From the NCBI GenBank assembly GCA_003507515.1, contig DNVL01000011.1, positions 1-5,857 of the forward strand: DNA of 5,857 nt, written 5' to 3'. The notes under the pieces were generated by a model, which saw only the letters and a list, made by a program, of their open reading frames with translations, searched no databases and was not told where the DNA came from. The DNA comes from Legionella sp. (GTDB lineage Bacteria > Pseudomonadota > Gammaproteobacteria > Legionellales > Legionellaceae). The position numbers and the translations under genes are program-made. Shown piece after piece: positions 1 to 5,857 of this stretch (the first letter of the stretch is position 1; each line of letters opens with the position of its first letter).

Positions 1-1482
<1,482 letters not shown>

Positions 1483-1507
1483 AGGTGTTACGTGAAGTGG
1501 TCTGCAC

Positions 1508-1536
1508 TTGCCATGTGCTCGTGCATTGGCGATAAT
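1508..1536 (+). promoter_or_regulatory. Sigma70-type promoter for the esterase-ratA-rnfH operon
   Basis: TTGCCA at 1508-1513 (5/6 to the -35 consensus) and GATAAT at 1531-1536 (5/6 to the -10 consensus) are separated by exactly 17 bp. It lies in the only gap between ligA and the next gene, 26 nt before the chosen start codon. The expected start of transcription falls at about 1543, inside a T tract (1540-1548), so the leader would be only about 13-20 nt. Read from sequence only; not experimentally supported. Confidence 0.65.
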
Positions 1537-1548
1537 TTGTTTTTTTTT
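1510..1548 (+). terminator. Weak terminator-like hairpin plus T tract after ligA
   Basis: GCCATG (1510-1515) can pair with CATTGGC (1524-1530) with one bulged T, giving a six-pair stem around an 8-nt loop, followed after a few bases by a T-rich run ending in nine T (1540-1548). The stem is short and there is a 9-nt gap between stem and T9, so termination would be inefficient. The same bases form the operon promoter, so the hairpin could be coincidental. Confidence 0.3.
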
Positions 1549-1553
1549 GGAGA
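1549..1553 (+). promoter_or_regulatory. Ribosome binding site that fixes the TTG start of the esterase
   Basis: GGAGA sits 8 nt before TTG at 1562. The open frame extends upstream to 1508, but those codons overlap the promoter and give a non-family extension, while the TTG start gives the family-typical N-terminus. There is no ATG or GTG at a comparable distance. Confidence 0.7.
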
Positions 1554-1561
1554 CTTGGCCT

Positions 1562-2236
1562 TTGAGCGTTTATATAAAAGAACCCCAACAGCGAGCGTTG
1601 GCTTGTGTGATTTGGATGCACGGCTTGGGCTCTGATGCCAAAGACATGGCCGGTTTGGCGAATCAACTGCCCTTAACGGTTCCTGTTCGGCATGTGTTTA
1701 TGGATGCACCCGTTCGTCCCGTGACATTGAACAACCGGATGTCGATGCGTGCGTGGTATGATATTGTGGGCGTAAAATTGACGGATCGTGAAGACAGAGA
1801 CGGCATATTGGCATCCGAGGGATTGATTCAGCAGGTGATTGAACAGCAATGCGCAGATGGATTTACGTCTCGCCAAATCTTTTTGGCAGGCTTTTCACAA
1901 GGCGCTGCCATGGCATTGCGAACGGGTTTGCACGTAAGCATGCCATTGGCTGGGGTCATTGCGTTATCAGGCTATTTGCCATTGTCTGATGAATGCAAGC
2001 CAGCACTTGATCTCAATACCCCCATTTGGATTGCGGCAGGAACATTTGATCCGGTTGTCTTGCCGAGCTGGACAAAACACAGTTTAGATTGGTTATTGTC
2101 CCAAGGCTTTCAACAGGTTCAATGGCATGAGTACCCCATGGAGCACACGCTCTGTGTGGCGGAAATTCAAGATCTAGCGATTTGGTTATCGTCACAGGTT
2201 TTATCCCTTACGAAAAAAAACGGAGTTACGCAATGA
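1562..2236 (+). CDS. Carboxylesterase / phospholipase-carboxylesterase family hydrolase
   Basis: A cytoplasmic alpha/beta hydrolase of 224 aa, the usual size for the bacterial carboxylesterase family related to Pseudomonas carboxylesterase II and to eukaryotic acyl-protein thioesterases. It should cleave short to medium carboxylic or thio esters; the physiological substrate is unknown. Seen in sequence: an oxyanion-hole HGLG at residues 20-23, the nucleophile elbow GFSQG with S112, an acid in GTFDPVV with D163, and the catalytic histidine in PMEH with H195; order and spacing fit the family triad. No signal peptide is visible. The start is TTG with a good GGAGA site. Its last codon overlaps the ratA start (ATGA at 2233-2236), indicating translational coupling. 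It appears to be the first gene of an operon with ratA and rnfH. Family assignment is firm, substrate unassigned. Confidence 0.92.
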   Translation: MSVYIKEPQQRALACVIWMHGLGSDAKDMAGLANQLPLTVPVRHVFMDAPVRPVTLNNRMSMRAWYDIVGVKLTDREDRDGILASEGLIQQVIEQQCADGFTSRQIFLAGFSQGAAMALRTGLHVSMPLAGVIALSGYLPLSDECKPALDLNTPIWIAAGTFDPVVLPSWTKHSLDWLLSQGFQQVQWHEYPMEHTLCVAEIQDLAIWLSSQVLSLTKKNGVTQ

Positions 2237-2667
2237 CCACGGTTAAAAAATCACGCCAAGTGGGTTTTTCATGTGAACAAATGTACAATTTGGTCAATGA
2301 TGTTGAACGTTATTCGGAATTCTTGCCTTACTTTTCTAAAAGTGAAGTACATCACCGGGATGAAGATGAGGTATTGGCAACACTTGTGATCACTGCCGCT
2401 GGAATGAGCAAGTCATTTACCACGCGCAATCGTTTGCAAACCAATAAAATGATTGAAATACGGCTGGTGGATGGTCCTTTCAGTCATTTGGAAGGATTTT
2501 GGCGCTTTGATGAGTTAGAGGACGGGTGTCAGATTTCATTTGATTTAGAGTTTGATTTTGCGGGTCGGATGTTTTCGATGTTTTTAGGGCCCGTGTTTGA
2601 ACAAGTCACGGACATGATGGTGGATTCGTTTTGTGATAGAGCGCAGGTGTTGCATGGCACCTGTTGA
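2233..2667 (+). CDS. ratA: RatA, START-like COQ10/PasT family protein
   Basis: 144 aa, full length for the family and very close to E. coli RatA (YfjG/PasT). The fold is a START-like (polyketide cyclase/COQ10) lipid-binding helix-grip. Conserved features seen are the N-terminal helix with YNLVNDVERYSEFLPY (residues 18-33), the central EGFWRF strand, the FxLEF strand, and the long C-terminal helix ending DSFCDRAQVLHG. In E. coli the protein has been reported to inhibit 70S ribosome assembly when overproduced, while its COQ10 relatives assist ubiquinone-dependent respiration; which role applies here is open. The ATG at 2233 overlaps the esterase stop as ATGA and has CGGAG 7 nt upstream (2221-2225). 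The 3' end overlaps rnfH. The toxin label comes from E. coli work; there is no antitoxin gene in this window. Confidence 0.93.
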   Translation: MTTVKKSRQVGFSCEQMYNLVNDVERYSEFLPYFSKSEVHHRDEDEVLATLVITAAGMSKSFTTRNRLQTNKMIEIRLVDGPFSHLEGFWRFDELEDGCQISFDLEFDFAGRMFSMFLGPVFEQVTDMMVDSFCDRAQVLHGTC

Positions 2668-2926
2668 GGTGGTTTATATACCCGCAGGCAACAACGCGCT
2701 GCAGGCGCTGATTCCTTTTATAGAAGGCATGACCGTTGCCAAGGCATTGGAGCAGTCAGGTTTTTTAGACCGTTTCCCGGAGTTGGTTAACGGACCTGTG
2801 GGTATCTTTTCGCGGGCTGTCTCGCGTGACGTGTTGGTTCAACCCGGCGACCGGGTTGAACTGTACAGGCCTTTGCGGCTTGATCCGATGGAAACGAGAC
2901 GGCAACGTGCGCGACGAAAGGTTTAA
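2654..2926 (+). CDS. rnfH: RnfH family ubiquitin-like protein (RatB)
   Basis: A 90-aa beta-grasp (ubiquitin-like) protein of the RnfH family; function unknown, despite its names (it was proposed as the RatA partner but not shown to be an antitoxin). Diagnostic features are VEVVY at the N-terminus (residues 4-8), VGIFSR (49-54), GDRVELYRPL (65-74) and the basic DPMETRRQRARRK tail (77-89). The ATG at 2654 is chosen because it gives the family N-terminus; the frame stays open to 2633 but would add seven non-family residues. It overlaps the end of ratA by 14 nt, with AGGTG at 2645-2649 as a closely spaced ribosome site. Its TAA stop (2924-2926) overlaps the stop of the opposite-strand bamE. Confidence 0.92.
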   Translation: MAPVEVVYIPAGNNALQALIPFIEGMTVAKALEQSGFLDRFPELVNGPVGIFSRAVSRDVLVQPGDRVELYRPLRLDPMETRRQRARRKV

Positions 2927-3237
2927 GGCTGATGCTCAATGCGGGCTAGTTTTTCATGTGTAAAATACAACGTTAAATAACGTATAGCCGTTGCACCATT
3001 CCCTTTCCGCCGGGTGTAGGCATAATCCCAACGATTGTCATCAAAGGTAGGGCTTATCAAACGGGTTCCCATTAAAATAGCCGTGTCATTTTTGCTCATG
3101 CCAATGTGTAACCGGTTGATTTTTTCAGGGGAAAGCAAATTGCCTTGTTGTACCACCCGTCTTGAAAAATCATAAGACATGCAGTTTGTCAGTGAAAGTG
3201 CTAAGCTTACGCTAATGATAATCGTTCTAATTCGCAT
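2923..3237 (-). CDS. bamE: BamE (SmpA/OmlA) outer-membrane assembly lipoprotein
   Basis: A small lipoprotein subunit of the BAM complex, which folds beta-barrel proteins into the outer membrane. 104 aa from the chosen ATG, near the 113 aa of E. coli BamE. Residues 1-18 form a short lipoprotein signal peptide with C19 as the lipidated residue. The mature part shows the family motifs QQGNLLSPEKINRLHIGM, the LMGTRLISPTFDDNRWDY stretch and the YLTLYF strand. The lipobox is LTNC, with Asn at -1 instead of the usual Gly/Ala/Ser; Met at +2 is compatible with outer-membrane sorting. The start at 3237 follows AGG at 7 nt. An in-frame ATG at 3267 would add ten residues before the signal peptide and would leave almost no leader from the predicted promoter. 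It is divergent from fur and convergent with rnfH. Confidence 0.93.
   Translation of the reverse strand: MRIRTIIISVSLALSLTNCMSYDFSRRVVQQGNLLSPEKINRLHIGMSKNDTAILMGTRLISPTFDDNRWDYAYTRRKGNGATAIRYLTLYFTHEKLARIEHQP
3211..3229. promoter_or_regulatory. Candidate Fur box inside the 5' end of bamE
   Basis: The 19-mer GCTAATGATAATCGTTCTA matches the classical Fur consensus GATAATGATAATCATTATC at 15 of 19 positions, including an uninterrupted 11-base core. It overlies bamE codons 3-9 (signal peptide, Ile-rich) and lies about 95 nt upstream of the fur start codon. Bound Fur could block bamE elongation or act on a fur promoter. Part of the match comes from Ile codons ATT/ATC, so chance is possible. Confidence 0.45.
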
Positions 3238-3241
3238 TTTT

Positions 3242-3270
3242 TTGCCTAAGGTGAAAAATGGAGTCATGAT
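3242..3270 (+). promoter_or_regulatory. Candidate fur promoter
   Basis: TTGCCT (3242-3247, 4/6) and CATGAT (3265-3270, 4/6) are separated by 17 bp, which would give a leader of about 47 nt before fur. Both hexamers are mediocre. The -10 overlaps that of the opposed bamE promoter; fur and omlA (bamE) of Pseudomonas are likewise divergent with close promoters. Confidence 0.3.
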
Positions 3271-3294
3271 AACACGCCATCCGTGGATTAACAT
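3266..3294 (-). promoter_or_regulatory. Candidate bamE promoter
   Basis: On the minus strand TATCAT (3271-3266, 5/6 to -10) follows ATGTTA (3294-3289, 3/6 to -35) with a 17-bp spacer. Transcription would start near 3260, about 23 nt before the ATG at 3237, which supports that start over the in-frame ATG at 3267. Confidence 0.4.
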
Positions 3295-3323
3295 CTGATA
3301 TACGGGGGATTGAAGGGGGCTCG

Positions 3324-3737
3324 ATGGAAGAAAGTCAGCAGTTAAAAGACGCAGGATTAAAAATAACCTTGCCTCGCTTAAAGATTTTGCAGATTATGGA
3401 ACAATCAGTTGACCATCACTTGAGCGCCGAAGGGGTCTACAAGGCGCTTTTAGAGACGGGTGAAGACGTGGGATTGGCCACCGTTTATCGTGTGCTCACG
3501 CAATTTGAAACGGCAGGGCTTGTCAGCCGGCATAATTTTGAGGGTGGATTCTCGGTTTTTGAGTTGAATCAGGGGCAACATCATGATCACTTGGTTTGCG
3601 TTAAATGCGGTCTAGTAGAAGAATTTGTGGATGAGATCATCGAGCAACGCCAAAAAATGATTGCTGAACGTGCGCAGTTTAAAATGACGGGTCACGCGTT
3701 AAATATTTATGGGTTGTGCCCCAGGTGTCTGGTGTAA
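3324..3737 (+). CDS. fur: Ferric uptake regulator Fur
   Basis: A dimeric Fe(II)-responsive DNA-binding repressor controlling iron uptake and related genes. 137 aa, typical length. Residues 1-83 form the winged-helix domain, with the recognition-helix motif GLATVYRVL (50-58) and RHNFEGG (69-75). Residues 84-137 form the metal-binding dimerisation domain. Known metal ligands are all present: H32 and E80 with H86-H87-D88-H89, then E107 and H124. Two CxxC pairs, C92/C95 and C132/C135, provide a complete four-cysteine structural zinc site. The ATG at 3324 has a purine-rich AAGGGGG site 4 nt upstream. It is divergent from bamE across an 86-nt gap. A Fur box lies upstream, inside bamE, so autoregulation is plausible. 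Confidence 0.97.
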   Translation: MEESQQLKDAGLKITLPRLKILQIMEQSVDHHLSAEGVYKALLETGEDVGLATVYRVLTQFETAGLVSRHNFEGGFSVFELNQGQHHDHLVCVKCGLVEEFVDEIIEQRQKMIAERAQFKMTGHALNIYGLCPRCLV

Positions 3738-3756
3738 ATCCAGCTCATAACACCAG
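3729..3756. terminator. Small inverted repeat spanning the two convergent stop codons
   Basis: CTGGTGT (3729-3735) and ACACCAG (3750-3756) form a perfect 7-bp stem around a 14-nt loop that contains the end of the fur stop codon and the stop codon of the opposite gene. The site is right for a bidirectional transcription end, but no T tract follows on either strand, so function is doubtful. Confidence 0.25.
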
Positions 3757-4449
3757 CAATAATTCTTGCAAACTGGACGAGAGCACATGCGCCAGTTCAT
3801 CACGCGATGCGTGCGTGTCCAGTAGCGCTTGATTGCATTCTACCTCCAAACCCAGGTAATCGTGTTCGGAATATTTTTTGCGTAGTGCATGAGGCAGCCC
3901 ATCATGATGCCCATGATGGGGGTAATTCATGCGAACGCGATAGGTCGGTGTTTGCTGGAGCAGGATGCTTTTCCAAATCCGGGCTACTTCTTGTTCGCCA
4001 TGGCGCGTGTGATCATATAAAAGACCGATACCGGCATTGCGTTTAACCCCATTGACTTCCATGGGGAAGCTGCGAATGGATAAGTGTAGCACTTGGGCAC
4101 CACCTTCAATGTGTTCTTGAATGAGCTGTGCTGTTTTTTGGCGAAACGGTTGATAATAGAGGTTTATCAGTTGTTGTTTTTCTGAAGGGGACAAGGTTTT
4201 AGTGAATTCAGAAAAACAGTGGGGATGTGTCAGGCTGTGGCTGCAATCGATGAGTAATCGCGACACGGTGGTTTGTGTATAACTGCAGGCAAACCGTTGG
4301 CGCAAATGGTTTGCGATATCAAATGCCCCTATGTCGATGGCGCGATGGGTATTCAACACGGATGCGTGTTCAGCGAACAGATGATGGTACGTGGGTGGAA
4401 CCGTGTTGACCGCGTGTTCACAACTGATATGTAGCGTAATGGGTTTCAT
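3745..4449 (-). CDS. N-formylglutamate amidohydrolase-family protein
   Basis: 234 aa, similar to the predicted N-formylglutamate amidohydrolases (HutG-like, FGase family). Characterised members hydrolyse N-formylglutamate to formate and glutamate at the end of histidine degradation; many homologues outside hut operons have no known substrate. Family motifs seen: SCEHA (9-13), HRAIDIGA (35-42), SRLLIDCSHS (63-72), HLSIRSF (122-128), GIGLLYD (140-146), NYPHHGHHDGL (175-185) and LGLEVECNQ (199-207). Oddities: R126 lies where I remember a histidine (HSF-type motif), and the usual aromatic after the NxP motif is a His in a His-rich HHGHHD segment. No signal peptide. The ATG overlaps the stop of the upstream BON gene (ATGA at 4449-4446), so it is probably the second gene of that operon. 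No other histidine-utilisation gene is nearby, so a hut role is unlikely. Family is confident, reaction is not. Confidence 0.85.
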   Translation of the reverse strand: MKPITLHISCEHAVNTVPPTYHHLFAEHASVLNTHRAIDIGAFDIANHLRQRFACSYTQTTVSRLLIDCSHSLTHPHCFSEFTKTLSPSEKQQLINLYYQPFRQKTAQLIQEHIEGGAQVLHLSIRSFPMEVNGVKRNAGIGLLYDHTRHGEQEVARIWKSILLQQTPTYRVRMNYPHHGHHDGLPHALRKKYSEHDYLGLEVECNQALLDTHASRDELAHVLSSSLQELLLVL

Positions 4450-5006
4450 GATGATGTCTCTGCTCCCTTGACATGCAGGTTTGAAATGATTTTTTTGACG
4501 CCACGCACCGCATTGGCGCGCTTTAATATGGCTGAAATCGATTGATTCTGTTTTACCTCACCGGTTAAGGTCACCATCCCATTGACTGTTGTGGCATTGA
4601 TCCCCACCAACGGGATGGATTCATCATCGAACACTTTGGCTTCGAGCACGGCGGCTTCTACTTTGGCGGTGATGTAGGCATCGGTGAGGGCTGTGTTGAC
4701 GCGCTTGATGTCTAGATGATCCGTATTGACTGTTTTAACGCCTTTGGTTGCCACTGCTAGCCTGAGCGCCGCCACAAAGGCTTCTTTGTTTTTGACATGG
4801 CCACTTAATGTTACTTGTCCTTGTTGCGTTGAAACGGATATTTTTAAGGGGTTTAATAGCACGTTCTCTGTAAATTTCGTTGTGATTTTTGTGGTGATAA
4901 TGGTGTCACTTAATTCTTGTTCCATCTCTTGAATACTGCTTGCGTTTGCTTGGATTAACAAAAAAGAACAGGTGATTGCGAGGATGCATTGAATGATTGA
5001 TCGCAT
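4446..5006 (-). CDS. Secreted double-BON-domain (OsmY-like) protein
   Basis: 186 aa. Residues 1-22 are a Sec signal peptide: MRS, then a hydrophobic core, ending QANA before SS, so cleavage after A22 to release it to the periplasm is likely. Two BON domains follow, at about 38-100 and 108-180, each with the strand-turn-strand glycine pattern (GQVTLSGHV at 63-71; GMVTLTGEV at 143-151) and the closing GVK near 89-91 and 169-171. BON domains in OsmY-type proteins are thought to bind membrane surfaces or phospholipid and to help with envelope stress and outer-membrane protein quality. No cysteine follows the signal, so it is not a lipoprotein. The ATG at 5006 has only a weak GAG-type site, but a predicted extended -10 promoter lies 30-40 nt upstream. 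It is translationally coupled to the amidohydrolase gene by a 4-nt overlap. Confidence 0.9.
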   Translation of the reverse strand: MRSIIQCILAITCSFLLIQANASSIQEMEQELSDTIITTKITTKFTENVLLNPLKISVSTQQGQVTLSGHVKNKEAFVAALRLAVATKGVKTVNTDHLDIKRVNTALTDAYITAKVEAAVLEAKVFDDESIPLVGINATTVNGMVTLTGEVKQNQSISAILKRANAVRGVKKIISNLHVKGAETSS

Positions 5007-5036
5007 GTAGGTCTCGGTGCAGGTATGAATGGCGAC

Positions 5037-5045
5037 AGTATAGCA
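5037..5045 (-). promoter_or_regulatory. Extended -10 promoter for the BON-amidohydrolase operon
   Basis: On the minus strand the sequence reads TGC TATACT: a TATACT box (5/6 to -10) with the TGN extension directly before it. No good -35 is visible, which is common for extended -10 promoters. The start would be about 24 nt upstream of the ATG at 5006. Confidence 0.5.
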
Positions 5046-5104
5046 TTTTTAATAAGGCAGATGATGGTCTGGCTGCAGTTCTCAGTTCAACAGTGGGAGC
5101 CTTG

Positions 5105-5155
5105 TTAGATGCATTAGGCTTCTTAACTTTCGTTAAGCATGCACACAACATCTAA
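5105..5155. repeat. Nested inverted repeats in the spacer between the acetyltransferase and BON genes
   Basis: Outer arms TTAGATG (5105-5111) and CATCTAA (5149-5155) enclose a perfect small hairpin CTTAAC-TTTC-GTTAAG (5122-5137). GTTAAGCAT recurs at 5210-5218. The role is unknown; it could be a structured RNA end or simply chance. No T tract follows on either strand, so it is not a classical terminator for the acetyltransferase gene. Confidence 0.3.
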
Positions 5156-5197
5156 AGTCAGGCCTCCTATCCTACAAGTGTTAGCTGAGCAAGACTC

Positions 5198-5309
5198 ATC
5201 ATCTCATGTGTTAAGCATAGTGTGCCGCGTGATAAATCGCCAACAGGAAGGTGTTAAATTTTAGTAAAGGCCGCGGGGCTCCTAAAGCGCTGGATAATCA
5301 TCTCATGTG
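5198..5309. repeat. 13-bp direct repeat at the 3' end of the acetyltransferase gene
   Basis: ATCATCTCATGTG occurs at 5198-5210 in the spacer and again at 5297-5309, inside the C-terminal codons of the acetyltransferase gene, 99 nt apart. It may mark a small duplication or be coincidence. The sequence between the copies contains the stop codon of the gene. Confidence 0.4.
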
Positions 5310-5805
5310 GGTGAGGATTGTGAACCTGCTGTTGTGTTTCAGTGTATTGGCCGCTCGTAAATTGTTGAATAACCGAACGCCAAAAATGTATTGCCGGTAA
5401 ATTGTTGGGCATTTGCGCCACTTCCCAAAGGCCTGAAAACCGGTTTAAAAGCAGACCCACGACGTGACGGCCAACCCCTTTATTCTGAAAACCAGCCAAA
5501 ATAAAAAACTCTGCCAGATGCCAATCCACCTCTGAACGACTGCCTTTTTGATTGACGAGAACAAATCCGGCGAGATGATCGTCTACTCGAATAATAAAAG
5601 GATAATGCCCAGCTTCCCTCCAGTAACTATCATAATTGAAACAAGCATCATGGGCTTTAAATAAACCATTTTCTGGAATATCCTCTCCATTATATCTGGA
5701 TAGCTCATACACATAAAAGCGAGCCAGGTTTTTAATGACAGATTTTGATTGAATACTTGCTGGAATTAATTTTACTTTGCATGGATCTACTGCACTCTCT
5801 AACAT
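5254..5805 (-). CDS. GNAT-family N-acetyltransferase
   Basis: 183 aa. It transfers an acetyl group from acetyl-CoA to an amine; the substrate is unknown. Seen: strands and helix KNLARFYVYELSRYNG (25-40), a FIIRVDDHLAGFVLV beta pair (70-84), the LAEFFIL strand (97-103), motif A with the CoA-pyrophosphate loop Q107-N-K-G-V-G112, and the C-terminal NNLPAIHFWR helix (134-143), typical of the family. It resembles the poorly characterised predicted acetyltransferases of the COG5628 type, from memory. The ATG at 5805 has AAGGAA (5820-5815) 9 nt upstream. The upstream DNA and first codons are more AT-rich than the rest of the window, which could reflect a promoter region or a more recent origin. It is separated from the BON gene by 247 nt and has its own promoter region, so it is probably monocistronic. 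Confidence 0.85.
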   Translation of the reverse strand: MLESAVDPCKVKLIPASIQSKSVIKNLARFYVYELSRYNGEDIPENGLFKAHDACFNYDSYWREAGHYPFIIRVDDHLAGFVLVNQKGSRSEVDWHLAEFFILAGFQNKGVGRHVVGLLLNRFSGLWEVAQMPNNLPAIHFWRSVIQQFTSGQYTETQQQVHNPHPHEMIIQRFRSPAAFTKI

Positions 5806-5826
5806 TTTAATCGGTTCCTTTTTTTT

Positions 5827-5837
5827 ATATTAGTATA
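5827..5837 (-). promoter_or_regulatory. AT-rich -10 region upstream of the acetyltransferase gene
   Basis: On the minus strand overlapping boxes TATACT (5837-5832) and TAATAT (5832-5827) lie 22-32 nt before the ATG. The matching -35 for the first would fall outside the window, and the -35 position for the second (TCAATA, 5855-5850) is poor. Only the presence of a -10-like sequence can be supported. Confidence 0.3.
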
Positions 5838-5857
5838 TAACAATTGGAGTATTGACC

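Noticed and set aside
1508..1561. N-terminal extension of the esterase to 1508
   Set aside because: It would overlap the promoter, lacks a ribosome site, and adds residues not found in the family.
2233..2926. RatA-RnfH as a type II toxin-antitoxin module
   Set aside because: The pair is a conserved core gene pair; RnfH was not shown to neutralise RatA, and no antitoxin features are seen.
5061..5108. 15-codon plus-strand ORF starting ATGATG after AAGGCAG
   Set aside because: It has no downstream gene on that strand to act as a leader for, and such short frames are common by chance.
5085..5119. Integron attC-like core: GTTAGAT followed by GCATTAGGC, resembling the start of the class 1 integron 3' conserved segment, with GTTCAAC nearby
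   Set aside because: The two core-like heptamers are only 12 bp apart and there is no spaced L/R box pair with the imperfect palindrome of a real attC site. No integrase or cassette gene is present.
4906..5151. Minus-strand open frame overlapping the BON gene start and the spacer
   Set aside because: It is basic and low in recognisable structure, overlaps the BON signal-peptide codons in another frame, and has no ribosome site.

Overview
The window looks like ordinary chromosomal housekeeping DNA from a gammaproteobacterium. The best guess, from memory of Fur and RnfH/BamE protein style and the moderate GC content, is a member of or near the Legionellales; this is an inference, not a database result. 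The bamE/fur divergent pair with rnfH and ratA facing it is an arrangement I associate with Pseudomonas and relatives. There is no mobile element, phage gene, CRISPR array or RNA gene that I can support.

Layout. Positions 1-1482 (+) hold the last three quarters of ligA, the NAD-dependent DNA ligase, cut off by the window edge before its catalytic lysine. A near-consensus sigma70 promoter at 1508-1536 then drives a tight operon: an alpha/beta-hydrolase carboxylesterase (TTG start at 1562), ratA (ATGA overlap) and rnfH (14-nt overlap). This operon runs tail-to-tail into bamE (-), with the two stop codons sharing bases. bamE is divergent from fur (+, 3324-3737), and a 15/19 Fur-box match lies inside the first codons of bamE. 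fur ends 7 nt from a convergent two-gene minus-strand operon: a secreted double-BON-domain protein (5006-4446) followed, through an ATGA overlap, by an N-formylglutamate amidohydrolase-family protein (4449-3745). A 247-nt spacer carries an extended -10 promoter and small inverted and direct repeats. The window closes with a GNAT acetyltransferase gene (5805-5254, -) in a more AT-rich setting.

How the parts work together. LigA seals DNA nicks. BamE is an outer-membrane lipoprotein of the BAM complex, the BON protein is predicted periplasmic, and Fur is the iron regulator that may bind next to its own gene and bamE. RatA and RnfH are the conserved pair usually found with smpB; here an esterase gene stands upstream of them. 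I see no new defence, mobile or secretion system. The best leads are regulatory: the esterase promoter that fires into a nine-T tract next to the ribosome binding site, and the Fur box inside bamE.
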